Positions 1 through 11,393 of a stretch of DNA of 40,281 nt are shown piece after piece. Below the pieces are notes generated by a model that was not told where the DNA came from, did not search any database, and was given only the letters and a program-made list of their open reading frames with translations. Numbering within the stretch: the first letter of the stretch is position 1; every line of letters begins with the position of its first letter. The position numbers and the translations under genes are program-made. The stretch lies in assembly GCF_001580025.1 (NCBI RefSeq), contig NZ_LSZO01000162.1, positions 1 through 40,281 of the forward strand, written 5' to 3'. This DNA is from Ventosimonas gracilis (GTDB lineage: Bacteria; Pseudomonadota; Gammaproteobacteria; Pseudomonadales; Pseudomonadaceae).

Positions 1-36
1 ACGGGCTACGCCCTACGCCGCCTGAAACCGCAAGGC

Positions 37-84
37 AAAACCGGACAGTTCATTTGCTTTAAAACCGGACAAGTCTATTTGTTG
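37..84. repeat. 24-bp direct repeat, possible end of an insertion sequence
   Basis: Two tandem units (37-60 and 61-84) both start with AAAACCGGACA and both carry an ATTTG further on. The second unit runs into a 13-bp inverted repeat TTGTTG-A-CAACAA at 79-91. Short repeats spaced like this are typical of the multiply repeated ends of IS21-type elements, and the strand reading inward would begin TGTCAACAA. No transposase is visible because only 36 bases lie to the left. The alternative is a pair of origin iterons. The IS reading is an inference. Confidence 0.35.
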
Positions 85-134
85 ACAACAATACTGCGCC
101 CACTGTGCAAAGCGGATTTGTTGCCGCTAATGCC

Positions 135-143
135 TGTGGATAA
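135..143 (-). promoter_or_regulatory. DnaA box upstream of dnaA
   Basis: TGTGGATAA is the exact complement of the consensus DnaA box TTATCCACA. It is the only perfect box seen between base 1 and dnaA. It overlaps the place where a -35 element would lie for the -10 at 160-165, which would suit autoregulation of dnaA by its own product. A full origin would need more boxes and an AT-rich stretch, and neither is visible here. Confidence 0.7.
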
Positions 144-159
144 CTTGCCCGCGCGCGGG

Positions 160-165
160 TACAAT
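160..165 (+). promoter_or_regulatory. Probable -10 element of the dnaA promoter
   Basis: TACAAT matches the sigma-70 -10 consensus at five of six bases and lies 41 bases before the dnaA start codon. The hexamer 17 bases upstream (137-142, TGGATA) is a poor -35 and lies inside the DnaA box, so the promoter may be weak or depend on bound protein. A TTGACA at 82-87 has no good -10 at the right distance. Confidence 0.45.
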
Positions 166-205
166 CATCGGCCGTTTTGGTTTAAAGATGGTACGGAGGC
201 CCTGC

Positions 206-1642
206 ATGTCGGTGGCGTTATGGCAGCAGTGTATTGGACTTTTGCGCGAAGAAATGCCCGCCCAGCAATTTAATACCTGGATTCGTCCCTTGCAGGTCGA
301 GCCTGTTGCCGATGAGCTGCGCATCTATGCGCCCAATCGCTTTGTGTTGGATTGGGTCAACGAAAAATACACCGCTCGCCTGCTGGAGTTAATGAGCGAG
401 CGCAGCGAAGGCCCGCTTCCGGCACTGACCCTTTTGGTCGGTAGCAAGCAAAAAGCGGCCGATATTGCGGTAAACAACAGCAACCCTGCTATACCCTCTG
501 TGCCGATGGGTACTACTGCGCCAAGCAGTGCCGAAACGCCACTTCAGGCCAATAAAGAGCTGCCCGCTGAAAGCAAGCCACAAAAACACGAAACGCCCGC
601 CGTTGCCAGCAGCCCCAAGCACAACAGTTATCTAAACCGCAGCTTTACCTTTGATACCTTTGTTGAAGGTAAATCCAACCAAATGGCGCGGGCAGCGGCG
701 CAACACGTAGCCGATAACCCGAAAAGCGGTCACAACCCGTTATTTTTGTATGGTGGGGTCGGCTTGGGCAAGACCCATCTGATGCACGCGGTGGGCAATC
801 AGTTGCTGCAAAAAAATCCTAAAGCCAAGGTGATTTATTTGCATTCCGAGCGCTTTGTGGCCGATATGGTCAAAGCCTTGCAGCAAAACGCGATCAATGA
901 CTTCAAGCGCTTTTACCGCTCGCTGGACGCACTGTTGATTGACGATATTCAGTTTTTCGCTAAAAAAGAGCGCTCGCAAGAAGAGTTCTTCCATACCTTC
1001 AATGCCCTGCTGGAAGGCGGTCAGCAGGTTATTTTGACCAGCGACCGTTACCCCAAAGAAATCGACGGACTGGAAGAGCGGCTAAAGTCGCGTTTTAGCT
1101 GGGGGCTGGCGGTTGCGGTCGAACCGCCGGAGCTTGAAACGCGCGTCGCCATTCTGATTAAAAAAGCCGAACAGTCCGGCGTTGAGCTTGCGCACGATGT
1201 GGCGTTTTTTATCGCGCAGCGACTGCGCTCCAATGTGCGCGAATTGGAAGGTGCGCTTAAGCGCGTGATTGCCCAGTCGCACTTTTTGGGCAGACCCATT
1301 ACCGTGGATTTGATACGCGAATCGCTAAAAGACCTGTTCGCACTGCAAGAGCGGCTTATCAGCATCGACAATATCCAGCGCACTGTTGCCGAGCTGTACA
1401 AGCTGAAAATAAACGATTTGCTGTCCAAGCGCCGCTCGCGCTCGATTGCGCGTCCGCGTCAAGTGGCGATGGCGCTCGCCAAGGAGTTGACCAATCACAG
1501 TCTGCCGGAAATTGGCGATTCCTTTGGCGGACGCGACCATACCACGGTGCTGCACGCCTGCCGCAAAATTGCCGAGCTGCGCGAGAGCGATGCCAGCATC
1601 CGCGAAGACTACAAAAACTTGCTGCGCACGCTGACCACCTAA
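206..1642 (+). CDS. dnaA: Chromosomal replication initiator DnaA
   Basis: DnaA binds 9-bp boxes at the origin, melts the duplex and loads the replicative helicase. The product is 478 residues. The N-terminal domain (about 1-75, starting MSVALWQQ) is followed by a low-complexity linker (about 80-145). The AAA+ domain has Walker [10 protein letters not shown] near residue 183 and Walker [10 protein letters not shown] near 243. Domain IV carries the DNA-binding signature [14 protein letters not shown] near 441. I chose the ATG at 206 because GGAGG at 195-199 is well spaced and Pseudomonas DnaA begins with the same residues. An in-frame ATG at 188 would add six residues and lacks such a site. It heads the dnaA-dnaN-recF-gyrB series and has a DnaA box upstream. 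Confidence 0.98.
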   Translation: MSVALWQQCIGLLREEMPAQQFNTWIRPLQVEPVADELRIYAPNRFVLDWVNEKYTARLLELMSERSEGPLPALTLLVGSKQKAADIAVNNSNPAIPSVPMGTTAPSSAETPLQANKELPAESKPQKHETPAVASSPKHNSYLNRSFTFDTFVEGKSNQMARAAAQHVADNPKSGHNPLFLYGGVGLGKTHLMHAVGNQLLQKNPKAKVIYLHSERFVADMVKALQQNAINDFKRFYRSLDALLIDDIQFFAKKERSQEEFFHTFNALLEGGQQVILTSDRYPKEIDGLEERLKSRFSWGLAVAVEPPELETRVAILIKKAEQSGVELAHDVAFFIAQRLRSNVRELEGALKRVIAQSHFLGRPITVDLIRESLKDLFALQERLISIDNIQRTVAELYKLKINDLLSKRRSRSIARPRQVAMALAKELTNHSLPEIGDSFGGRDHTTVLHACRKIAELRESDASIREDYKNLLRTLTT

Positions 1643-1677
1643 ATTCAACATTCACTTAATTTGTAAAGGAATTTCTT

Positions 1678-2781
1678 ATGCGTTTTTCCATTTCCCGCGA
1701 AAGCCTGCTGGCACCCCTGCAACTGGTTTCCACAGTGGTCGAGCGCCGCCAAACCCTGCCGATACTCGCCAATATCCTGCTGGTAGTGGACGGACAGCAA
1801 TTATCATTAAGCGGCACCGATCTGGAGGTCGAGCTGATTGGACGGGTGACGCTGGAAGGCGACTGTGAGCCCGGCGAGGCGACCGTATCGGCGCATAAGT
1901 TGATGGATATTTGCAATAATCTGCCCACCGGCACACAAATTGACATCAGCCTGGATGGGCAAAAAATCACGGTAAAAGCCGGGCGCAGTCGCTTTAGCCT
2001 GATGATGCTACCGGCGCATGATTTCCCCGCGCTGGACGAAGCCAGTGATGGATTGTCGGTCAGCTTGCTACAGTCTGATTTGCGGCATCTGTTGGAGCGC
2101 ACCCAATTTGCTATGGCGCAGCAGGATGTTCGCTACTACCTCAACGGCATGTTGCTGGAAATACGCGCAGACCAGGTGCGCAGCGTGACCACCGACGGCC
2201 ACCGTATGGCGATGTGCAGCTTGCCCGCTACGGTTGAAACCGAAGAAGTGATGCAAGTCATTGTGCCGAGCAAAGGCGTGGCCGCTTTGCTTAAGCTGCT
2301 CTTAAGCGCGCAAGACACTATCAACTTGGTGATTGGCAAAAATCATATCCGTGCCAGCACCGGCGCTTTCAGCTTTGCCTCCAAACTGGTGGACGGCAAG
2401 TTCCCCGAATACGAGCGAGTGATTCCCAAAGGTGGCGACAAGCAGTTGCTTATCCCGCGTCAGGCCTTGAGCGAAGCGCTCAAGCGCACGGCTATTTTGT
2501 CCAATGAGAAGTTTCGTGGCATTCGCCTGCTGCTTTCTGCGGGCTTGCTGAAGCTTCAGGCGAATAACCCCGAGCACGAAGAGGCCGAAGAAGAACTGTC
2601 CATCGACTACAGCGGAGATGCACTGGAAATCGGTTTTAACGAAAAATATGTACAGCAGGCACTTTGCGTAATGGAAAGCGCACAGGTGCAGCTGATGCTG
2701 TCCGACAGCAACAGCAGCGCCTTGCTACAGGAATCGGCAGACAGCGATTCCATCTACGTCATTATGCCGATGCGTATCTAG
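1678..2781 (+). CDS. dnaN: DNA polymerase III beta sliding clamp
   Basis: The beta clamp forms a ring dimer around DNA and holds the replicative polymerase and other repair proteins on the template. The 367-residue product begins MRFSISRESLLAPLQ and ends YVIMPMRI, the conserved C-terminus of the family, so it is full length. Three similar clamp domains of about 120 residues each fill the protein. It starts 35 bases after dnaA with AAAGGAATT as ribosome binding site and no terminator between, so it is probably co-transcribed with dnaA. Nothing is unusual. Confidence 0.98.
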   Translation: MRFSISRESLLAPLQLVSTVVERRQTLPILANILLVVDGQQLSLSGTDLEVELIGRVTLEGDCEPGEATVSAHKLMDICNNLPTGTQIDISLDGQKITVKAGRSRFSLMMLPAHDFPALDEASDGLSVSLLQSDLRHLLERTQFAMAQQDVRYYLNGMLLEIRADQVRSVTTDGHRMAMCSLPATVETEEVMQVIVPSKGVAALLKLLLSAQDTINLVIGKNHIRASTGAFSFASKLVDGKFPEYERVIPKGGDKQLLIPRQALSEALKRTAILSNEKFRGIRLLLSAGLLKLQANNPEHEEAEEELSIDYSGDALEIGFNEKYVQQALCVMESAQVQLMLSDSNSSALLQESADSDSIYVIMPMRI

Positions 2782-2835
2782 TCTTTTGTTTTGCTGCTGC
2801 GCCTTGCTTAACGAATAACAGAATATTCAAGGCGC

Positions 2836-3927
2836 ATGGCTATTCGTCAAATTCAGCTCACTGCGCTGCGCAATTTAAGCGCAGTGACGCTTTCCCCCTC
2901 GCCGCAAATCAATATTCTCTTTGGCGCCAATGGCAGCGGCAAAACCAGTCTGCTGGAGGCCATTCACCTGCTGGGAATGGCGCGTTCATTTCGTGCGCAA
3001 CCGCTGCAATCGTTGATTCAGCACGGGCAGCCTCGATGTACGGCATTTGCTGAGCTTGCCGAAGCCGATGGCGGATTCAAAAAAATCGGTGTTTCCCGCG
3101 ACCGGCAGGGTGAATTGCTGGTTCGTATTAATGGCGAGCATGTCCGCAGTTTGGCGCAGCTTGCGCAAGAGTTGCCGCTGCAAGTGATAAATCCCAATAG
3201 CTTTCGTCTGCTGGAAGGTGCGCCCAAGCAGCGGCGGCAGTTTATGGATTGGGGAGTGTTCCACGTGGAACAACAATTTCTACCGACCTGGCAGCGCTTG
3301 CAACGAGCGCTGCGCCAGCGGAACTCATGGCTGCGCCGTGCTAAAATGGATGCCCCTTTTCAGCTGGTTTGGGATAAGGAATTGTGCCTCGCCAGTGAAG
3401 CTATCGATAACTACCGGCGTGCTTATATTGGTGCATTAAAGCCGGTTTTTGAGCAAACACTGGCGCAATTGATTGAGCTGGATGGCTTGGTGTTGAGCTA
3501 CTCCCGAGGATGGGATAAAGAGCGAAGTTTGTCCGATGTGTTGGCGGCTTCTTTAGTGCGCGATCAGCAGCTTGGCTCTACACAGGCGGGGCCGCAGCGG
3601 GCTGATTTGCGCCTTCGTCTGGCGAGCAATAATGCGGCAGATATTCTCTCGCGCGGGCAGCAAAAACTGGTGATTTGTGCGCTACATATCGCGCAAGGCT
3701 ATTTATTGGCGCAAACGGGGCGTGGCTCATGTGTTTATCTGGTGGATGACTTGCCGTCTGAGCTGGATCAAAAACACCGGCAAGCGCTTTGCCGATTGTT
3801 GGAAGGATTGGGCTGCCAAGTATTTATCACTTGCGTTGAGCCGCAAGCCTTGCAAGATGGCTGGCGAGCGGATACGCCTATTGCTTTGTTCCACGTGGAA
3901 CAAGGCCAGATTAAGGTTGTGGGGTAA
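2836..3927 (+). CDS. recF: DNA replication and repair protein RecF
   Basis: RecF is an SMC-like ATPase that helps load RecA at single-stranded gaps together with RecO and RecR. The product is 363 residues. Walker [10 protein letters not shown] lies near residues 29-37, the ABC-type signature LSRGQQK near 270, and Walker [12 protein letters not shown] near 300. It starts 54 bases after dnaN and its stop is 3 bases before gyrB, so recF-gyrB translation is probably linked. The ribosome binding site is weak. Two perfect parS palindromes are embedded in the coding sequence and are translated FHVEQ both times. The FHVEQ copies therefore reflect DNA-level selection as well as protein sequence. Confidence 0.97.
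   Translation: MAIRQIQLTALRNLSAVTLSPSPQINILFGANGSGKTSLLEAIHLLGMARSFRAQPLQSLIQHGQPRCTAFAELAEADGGFKKIGVSRDRQGELLVRINGEHVRSLAQLAQELPLQVINPNSFRLLEGAPKQRRQFMDWGVFHVEQQFLPTWQRLQRALRQRNSWLRRAKMDAPFQLVWDKELCLASEAIDNYRRAYIGALKPVFEQTLAQLIELDGLVLSYSRGWDKERSLSDVLAASLVRDQQLGSTQAGPQRADLRLRLASNNAADILSRGQQKLVICALHIAQGYLLAQTGRGSCVYLVDDLPSELDQKHRQALCRLLEGLGCQVFITCVEPQALQDGWRADTPIALFHVEQGQIKVVG
3257..3272. promoter_or_regulatory. parS: parS centromere site 1 (ParB binding)
   Basis: TGTTCCACGTGGAACA is a perfect 16-bp palindrome and matches the parS form known from Pseudomonas chromosomes. ParB binds there and spreads to form the partition complex that, with ParA and SMC, segregates the origin region. It lies inside recF, about 3 kb from dnaA, as expected for origin-proximal parS. 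parA and parB are not in this window. Confidence 0.92.
3887..3902. promoter_or_regulatory. parS: parS centromere site 2 (ParB binding)
   Basis: This is a second perfect copy of TGTTCCACGTGGAACA, 630 bases after the first and only 25 bases before the recF stop codon. Both copies read in the same codon phase of recF. Two perfect copies of a 16-mer in one gene cannot be chance. Confidence 0.92.
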
Positions 3928-6351
<2,424 letters not shown>

Positions 6352-6362
6352 AACCCACAAAC

Positions 6363-6384
6363 GCCCTGCTTTGGTTTTTAGGGC
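6363..6384. terminator. Weak hairpin after gyrB
   Basis: GCCCT at 6363-6367 pairs with AGGGC at 6380-6384 across a 12-base T-rich loop, between the convergent gyrB and DUF3301 genes. The stem is only 5 bp and the T tract is interrupted, so its role as a terminator is a guess. Confidence 0.25.
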
Positions 6385-6394
6385 TGTTTGGCAA

Positions 6395-6820
6395 TCATCC
6401 GCTGTGCCGTTGCCGCCAGTCGTTTAAATAAATCACTTGTCCACCCATTGCCTTCGCCGTGGGTGGATGAGGGATGGTTCGTGAGGGTGGGTTTTGCGCC
6501 GTCTCTGTTAAAGGATGAGGTGGCAGTTGTATGCCGCCCAGATGACGGCCAAACAAAGTAATGCGGCCGGTATGGCGTTGCTCGCCGGTTACGGTAAATT
6601 CAAACTGGTAGATGCGCGCCAGTCGCTTGCGTCCTACCGCATCAGACAGCAGTGCCATGCGGCGCAGTGCGACGTTATCATCGAGCAGCAACAGCCCGTT
6701 GCGCAGGCAATGCTGCTTGACCAACTCCAGCGCCCGTTCGCGCAGACCATGCGCATGCCACAGCCAAGCGGCAATGGCGGCAAACAGCATAAAAAGCAGG
6801 ATGGTGCTTAAATTCAGCAT
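6395..6820 (-). CDS. DUF3301 family membrane-anchored protein
   Basis: The 141-residue product has one N-terminal membrane segment (about 5-22) followed by a soluble part. The core, RERALELVKQHC, LLDDNVALRRMAL, YQFEFTVTGEQRHTGRITLFG, matches the pattern I know for DUF3301 proteins of gammaproteobacteria. Their function is unknown. The last ~35 residues are proline-rich and poorly conserved in character. An AAGGAGC ribosome binding site lies just upstream of the ATG. It follows htrB by 37 bases on the same strand and is probably co-transcribed with it, but this gives no firm clue to its job. Confidence 0.8.
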   Translation of the reverse strand: MLNLSTILLFMLFAAIAAWLWHAHGLRERALELVKQHCLRNGLLLLDDNVALRRMALLSDAVGRKRLARIYQFEFTVTGEQRHTGRITLFGRHLGGIQLPPHPLTETAQNPPSRTIPHPPTAKAMGGQVIYLNDWRQRHSG

Positions 6821-6857
6821 AAAAGCTCCTTGTCAGAGCGCAAGCATAGCAGCAGTT

Positions 6858-7736
6858 TTAGTACCAACGCGCCTCGCCCTCGGGGCGTTTTTTAAAGCGC
6901 TTCATCGTCCACATATATTGGCTGGGATAACGGCGTACATAGTCTTCAAAGACTTGGCTCATGGCTGCGGTCGCCTGTTCAAGGTCTTCACTGTACATGG
7001 CCTCTGGAGCCGCTTGCAGAATCACTTTAAAGCCCGCACCTTTGGGCAGTCGCAAAGCGTGCATAAAGACGCCAAGAGCTTTGCCTCCGGCAAGCATGCT
7101 GGGGACAAATTTACTGGTCAGTGCCTGTGTTGCCAAAAAAGGCACAAAAAAGCCGGCACTTTCTGTGGGTTCAGGGTCTGCCGGGACGCCCGCTGCGCCG
7201 CCGTTTCGTACGGTTTTAAGCACTAGGCGGATGCCTTCTAAAGTTGACGGGGCGACTTGATTGCCCAGCTGTACACGCTGTTGTTGCAGCAGTTGGTCGA
7301 GCGCTTCGATTTTCGGCGGACGATAGAAGATAACCGGCTGGCACTGGCTGCAATAAAAGTGGTTGAGCACCTCCCAATTGCCCAAATGGCTGGTAATGCC
7401 GACTACGCCTTGGCCGCTTGCCAGCGCCTGTTGCAGGATTTGCAAACCTTCGACTTCGCGTATCAGTGACAGGCTGTGCGCTGCCGGACGCAGCCAGGCA
7501 CTGGCGCTTTCGGCAAACCAGCGACCCGTATCCATCAGGCTTTGGCGCAGCAACTGATCGAGTTCAGCCTTGGAGCGCTCGGGAAAACACTTGGACAGAT
7601 TGATACGCGCCACTTCACGCGAACGGTTTGGCAGTTGATACATCAGCCAGCCAAGCCCCGCGCCGAGGCGCTGTGACGTGCGCCAAGGCAACGCTGCCAG
7701 TGCACGTAAAGCCCATACTGTGAAAGTGCCTTTCAA
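6858..7736 (-). CDS. htrB: Lipid A biosynthesis lauroyl/secondary acyltransferase (HtrB/LpxL family)
   Basis: Enzymes of this family transfer an acyl chain from acyl carrier protein to the hydroxyacyl chains of lipid A at the inner membrane. The product is 292 residues with a hydrophobic N-terminus (about 5-35). The catalytic H-x4-E motif is HLGNWE at 117-122, and PADPEP with a following FVPF is near residue 180. It most resembles the Pseudomonas PA0011 type. The start appears to be TTG at 7736 with TGAGGA about 8 bases before it. The nearest upstream ATG is in another frame. It is divergent from glyQ and is followed by the DUF3301 gene. The exact acyl chain and position cannot be read from sequence. 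Confidence 0.88.
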   Translation of the reverse strand: MKGTFTVWALRALAALPWRTSQRLGAGLGWLMYQLPNRSREVARINLSKCFPERSKAELDQLLRQSLMDTGRWFAESASAWLRPAAHSLSLIREVEGLQILQQALASGQGVVGITSHLGNWEVLNHFYCSQCQPVIFYRPPKIEALDQLLQQQRVQLGNQVAPSTLEGIRLVLKTVRNGGAAGVPADPEPTESAGFFVPFLATQALTSKFVPSMLAGGKALGVFMHALRLPKGAGFKVILQAAPEAMYSEDLEQATAAMSQVFEDYVRRYPSQYMWTMKRFKKRPEGEARWY

Positions 7737-7782
7737 GCCGCAATCCTCATGAAAAAGGTGAAGTATTTTAACGGCTGTCTCA

Positions 7783-7807
7783 AGCGGATAGGCGAATCCG
7801 CTATAAT
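7783..7807 (+). promoter_or_regulatory. glyQ promoter -10 with adjoining inverted repeat
   Basis: TATAAT at 7802-7807 is a perfect -10 placed 36 bases before the glyQ start. No good -35 is seen 16-18 bases upstream. Instead, a perfect inverted repeat AGCGGAT-(6)-ATCCGCT at 7783-7802 fills the spacer and shares one base with the -10. It could be an operator or simply a leader or promoter feature. The regulator is unknown. Confidence 0.45.
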
Positions 7808-7843
7808 CCGCCGTTTTATAGCTTCTGGGCGACAGGTAACTTT

Positions 7844-8782
7844 GTGAAGCAGAGCAGCGGCACTTTTCAGGATTTAATCCTTACCTTGCAGCGCTATTGG
7901 GCCGAATGTGGCTGTGTGCTGCTGCAACCCTATGATATGGAAGTCGGCGCGGGCACTTTTCATACGGCCACTTTTTTACGCGCCATTGGCCCTGAGCGCT
8001 GGAGCGCCGCCTACGTGCAGCCCAGTCGCCGCCCGACCGATGGGCGCTATGGCGAAAACCCGAATCGTTTGCAGCATTACTACCAGTTTCAGGTCGTGAT
8101 TAAACCCAGTCCGGACAATTTCCAGCAGCTTTATCTGAACTCGCTTAAAGCCATCGGTATTGACCCGTTGGTGCACGATATTCGTTTTGTCGAAGACAAC
8201 TGGGAGTCGCCCACGCTGGGCGCTTGGGGGCTGGGCTGGGAAGTTTGGCTAAACGGCATGGAAGTCAGCCAATTTACCTACTTCCAGCAAGTCGGTGCGC
8301 TGGAGTGCTTTCCGGTCACGGGCGAGATTACCTATGGGCTGGAACGCCTTGCCATGTACCTGCAAGGGGTCGATTCAGTCTATGACTTAACTTGGGCGGA
8401 CGGGCCGCTCGGGCGCGTCAGCTATGGCGATGTGTTCCTGCAAAACGAACGCGAGCAGTCCTGCTACAACTTCGAGCAGGCTGATGTAGACCGCCTGCTG
8501 GATAACTTTGATTTTTATGAAAGCGAGGCCAAGCGGCTGGTCGCGCTGCAACTGCCTTTACCGAGTTATGAAATGGTGCTCAAAGCCTCGCACAGCTTTA
8601 ACCTGCTTGATGCACGGCATGCGATTTCCGTTACCGAACGCCAGCGTTACATTCTGCGCGTGCGGGCGCTGGCTCGGGCGGTCGCGCAAAGCTACTTCGA
8701 TGCCCGCGCCCGTTTGGGCTTTCCGCTGGCAGACAGTGCGTTGCGTGATGAAGCCTTAAGCCGATGGGAGGTTGCCGCATGA
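7844..8782 (+). CDS. glyQ: Glycyl-tRNA synthetase alpha subunit
   Basis: GlyQ is the catalytic subunit of the bacterial alpha2-beta2 glycyl-tRNA synthetase, which charges tRNA-Gly. The 312-residue product shows [20 protein letters not shown] at the start, then [38 protein letters not shown] and a class II core continuing to [17 protein letters not shown]. The start is GTG at 7844, preceded by CAGGT. There is no in-frame ATG that keeps the conserved N-terminus. The stop overlaps the glyS start (ATGA at 8779-8782), which indicates translational coupling of the two subunits. Confidence 0.98.
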   Translation: MKQSSGTFQDLILTLQRYWAECGCVLLQPYDMEVGAGTFHTATFLRAIGPERWSAAYVQPSRRPTDGRYGENPNRLQHYYQFQVVIKPSPDNFQQLYLNSLKAIGIDPLVHDIRFVEDNWESPTLGAWGLGWEVWLNGMEVSQFTYFQQVGALECFPVTGEITYGLERLAMYLQGVDSVYDLTWADGPLGRVSYGDVFLQNEREQSCYNFEQADVDRLLDNFDFYESEAKRLVALQLPLPSYEMVLKASHSFNLLDARHAISVTERQRYILRVRALARAVAQSYFDARARLGFPLADSALRDEALSRWEVAA

Positions 8783-10833
8783 GCCGTGAGGACTTTTTGG
8801 TCGAGCTGGGCTGCCAGGAACTGCCGCCCAAGGCACTTAACGACCTAAGCGAGGCGTTTGCCCGTGGCATTGAGAGCGGCCTCGCTGCGGCCTCACTGAG
8901 GCACGGCAAAATCCACCGCTACGGCGCCCCGCGCCGCCTTGCCGTGCGCGTGGATAGCCTGATAAGCCAGCAGCCGGAACGGGAAGAGCGCATCGACGGC
9001 CCACCGCTTTCCATCGCTTTTGACAGCAATGGCTTGCCGACCGCCGCCGCACAAGGCTTTGCCAACAAATGCGGCGCTTCGCTTAATCAGTTGGATAAAA
9101 GCGGGTCGAAACTGTGCTTTAGTCGCCGCATTCCAGGGCAATCCAGCCGCGAACTGCTGCCTGCGATAGTGGAAGCGGCGCTCGCCGCGCTGCCCATCCC
9201 TAAACGTATGCGCTGGGGCGCACGGCGTGAAGAGTTCGTCCGCCCCACTGAGTGGCTGTTGATGCTGTACGGCGAGCAGGTGATTGACTGCTGCATTTTG
9301 GGGCAGCAAGCCGGGGCACTGTCTTACGGCCACCGCTTCCACCATCCACAAGCGGTTAGCGTGCAACGTCCGGCGAGCTACCTGGATGATTTGCGCCGCG
9401 CCCATGTGCTGGCCGATTTTGCCGAGCGCCGCCGCTTGATTGAGCGGCGCTGCCAAGCGCTGGCCGAAGCCGAAGGTGGGCGGGCGATTATGCCGCCGGG
9501 GCTGTTGGATGAAGTTACCGCTTTGGTGGAATGGCCAGTGCCTTTGGTCTGCTCTTTTGAAGAGCGCTTTTTGGCTGTGCCGCAAGAAGCGCTGATTATG
9601 ACCATGCAGGACAACCAAAAATATTTCTGCCTGCTGGATGCACAGGGCAAACTGCTGCCGCGCTTTATCGCCGTGGCTAATCTGGAATCCAAAGACGCGG
9701 CGCAAATCATTGCCGGTAATGAAAAAGTCGTGCGCCCACGCCTCGCCGATGCCGAGTTTTTCTTTAATCAAGACCAAAAATATCCACTGCAAGATTTAAA
9801 TGCCCGCCTCGCCCAAGTGGTATTCCAGGCGCAGCTTGGCAGCCTGCAAGACAAAGCGGCAAGACTTGCCAAATTGTCGCGTTATATCGCCGAAGGGCTG
9901 GATCTGTGTCCAGAGCAGGCTGAACGCGCCGGACTTTTGGCCAAGGCCGATTTAGTCAGTGAAATGGTCGGCGAGTTTCCCGCCATGCAGGGCATTGCCG
10001 GTTACTACTACGCGCACCGCAGTGGTGAAGATGAAGCGGTTGCGCTGGCGATTAAGGAACAATACCTGCCCGCAGGACCCTCCTCGCCGGTACCTGCGAG
10101 TATTTTGGGTGCGGTGCTCGCGCTGGCCGAACGCATCGATACGCTGGTTGGCATTTTCGCCATCGGGCAACTGCCCAGCGGCAGTAAAGACCCTTACGGA
10201 CTGCGCCGCGCCGCTTTGGGCGTGCTGCGTATCCTGATCGAGAAAAAAATCGACCTTGACCTGCCCGCCGTACTCAATACCGCTGCCGCGCTCTATGCCG
10301 AAAAAGTGGCAACGGACGGCGTGGCCGCGCAAGTGAGCGAGTTTATCCTCGACCGCCTGCGCGCTTACTACGAAGACCAAGGCATTGATTTTGCAGCCTA
10401 TCAAGCCGTTCGCGTGCTGGAGCCTGTCTCACCTTATGACTTTAACCTGCGCGTGCGTGCGGTACAGGAATTTCGCCAGTTACCGCAGGCAGCAGCGCTA
10501 GCCGCCGCCAACAAGCGCGTGCATAACCTGCTGAGCAAGAGCGATGAAAAACGCACGGGCAAAGTGGAAGCGCATTATTTTGAACTACCCGCCGAGTTCT
10601 CCCTGTTTGCCGCCATCGGCAAGGCGCAGCAAGCGATTACCCCCTTGGTCAGTGCACGCAACTACAGCGAAGTGCTGCTGTGTTTGGCGCGTCTGGATGG
10701 CGTAGTCAATGGTTTTTTTGAAGTAGTACTGGTCAACGCCGAAAATGCCAAAATCCGCGCCAACCGCCATGCCCTGCTCGGACAGTTACGCGCGTTGTTC
10801 CTGAAAGTCGCCGATATTTCCCTGCTGGGCTGA
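8779..10833 (+). CDS. glyS: Glycyl-tRNA synthetase beta subunit
   Basis: GlyS is the tRNA-binding subunit of the tetrameric glycyl-tRNA synthetase. The product is 684 residues, the normal length. The N-terminus reads [16 protein letters not shown]. The middle has the conserved stretch [17 protein letters not shown] near residue 270, and the C-terminal DALR-type anticodon-binding region ends near [19 protein letters not shown] chose the ATG at 8779, which overlaps the glyQ stop and has GGGAGG 8 bases upstream, over the in-frame ATG at 8764 that would add five residues. gmhB follows after 9 bases. Confidence 0.97.
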   Translation: MSREDFLVELGCQELPPKALNDLSEAFARGIESGLAAASLRHGKIHRYGAPRRLAVRVDSLISQQPEREERIDGPPLSIAFDSNGLPTAAAQGFANKCGASLNQLDKSGSKLCFSRRIPGQSSRELLPAIVEAALAALPIPKRMRWGARREEFVRPTEWLLMLYGEQVIDCCILGQQAGALSYGHRFHHPQAVSVQRPASYLDDLRRAHVLADFAERRRLIERRCQALAEAEGGRAIMPPGLLDEVTALVEWPVPLVCSFEERFLAVPQEALIMTMQDNQKYFCLLDAQGKLLPRFIAVANLESKDAAQIIAGNEKVVRPRLADAEFFFNQDQKYPLQDLNARLAQVVFQAQLGSLQDKAARLAKLSRYIAEGLDLCPEQAERAGLLAKADLVSEMVGEFPAMQGIAGYYYAHRSGEDEAVALAIKEQYLPAGPSSPVPASILGAVLALAERIDTLVGIFAIGQLPSGSKDPYGLRRAALGVLRILIEKKIDLDLPAVLNTAAALYAEKVATDGVAAQVSEFILDRLRAYYEDQGIDFAAYQAVRVLEPVSPYDFNLRVRAVQEFRQLPQAAALAAANKRVHNLLSKSDEKRTGKVEAHYFELPAEFSLFAAIGKAQQAITPLVSARNYSEVLLCLARLDGVVNGFFEVVLVNAENAKIRANRHALLGQLRALFLKVADISLLG

Positions 10834-10842
10834 CCGTCAGCG

Positions 10843-11385
10843 ATGAAACTGCTGCTGCTCGACCGCGACGGCGTGATCAATCAGGACTCGGACGACTATA
10901 TCCGCTCGCCTGACGAGTGGATACCACTGCCAGGCGCCATCCGGGCGCTCGCCCGCCTGTCCAAGGCGGGCTGGACATTATCGATAGCGACCAACCAATC
11001 CGGCATTGCCCGTGGCTACTACAGCGAACAGTGCATGCAAACCATCCACGAAAGACTGCGCAAACGGGTCGAAGCCGAAGGCGGCCAGTTGGGATTGATC
11101 GTGCACTGCCCGCACGGGCCGGATGAGGGCTGCGCCTGCCGCAAGCCCAAACCCGGCATGCTGCTTGCCATTGCCCGCCATTACCAAGTAGCGCCCGGCG
11201 GACTGTGGTTTGTCGGTGACAGCGCCAGCGATTTGGCCGCCGCCGCCTCTGCCGGTTGCCAGCCTGTGCTGGTTAAAACCGGCAAAGGCGTGCGCACATT
11301 GCAAGCTGATTTACCGTCTAATACATTGATTTTTGAAGACTTGCCAGCAGTGGCGCACTACCTTACCGAACCTTCAGCAGAGTGA
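10843..11385 (+). CDS. gmhB: D-glycero-D-manno-heptose 1,7-bisphosphate 7-phosphatase
   Basis: GmhB removes the 7-phosphate in the pathway to ADP-heptose, the sugar of the lipopolysaccharide inner core. The 180-residue product is a HAD-superfamily phosphatase. The nucleophile motif is DRDGVIN at 7-13, motif II is TNQSG at 50-54, and the lysine motif KPKPGM follows at 101. GDSASD at 125-130 is the metal-binding motif. A structural zinc loop is seen as C89, H91, C97 and C99. Its neighbours fit envelope synthesis: plsC follows with a GTGA overlap and htrB is nearby. Confidence 0.93.
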   Translation: MKLLLLDRDGVINQDSDDYIRSPDEWIPLPGAIRALARLSKAGWTLSIATNQSGIARGYYSEQCMQTIHERLRKRVEAEGGQLGLIVHCPHGPDEGCACRKPKPGMLLAIARHYQVAPGGLWFVGDSASDLAAAASAGCQPVLVKTGKGVRTLQADLPSNTLIFEDLPAVAHYLTEPSAE

Positions 11386-11393
11386 CCCAGATC

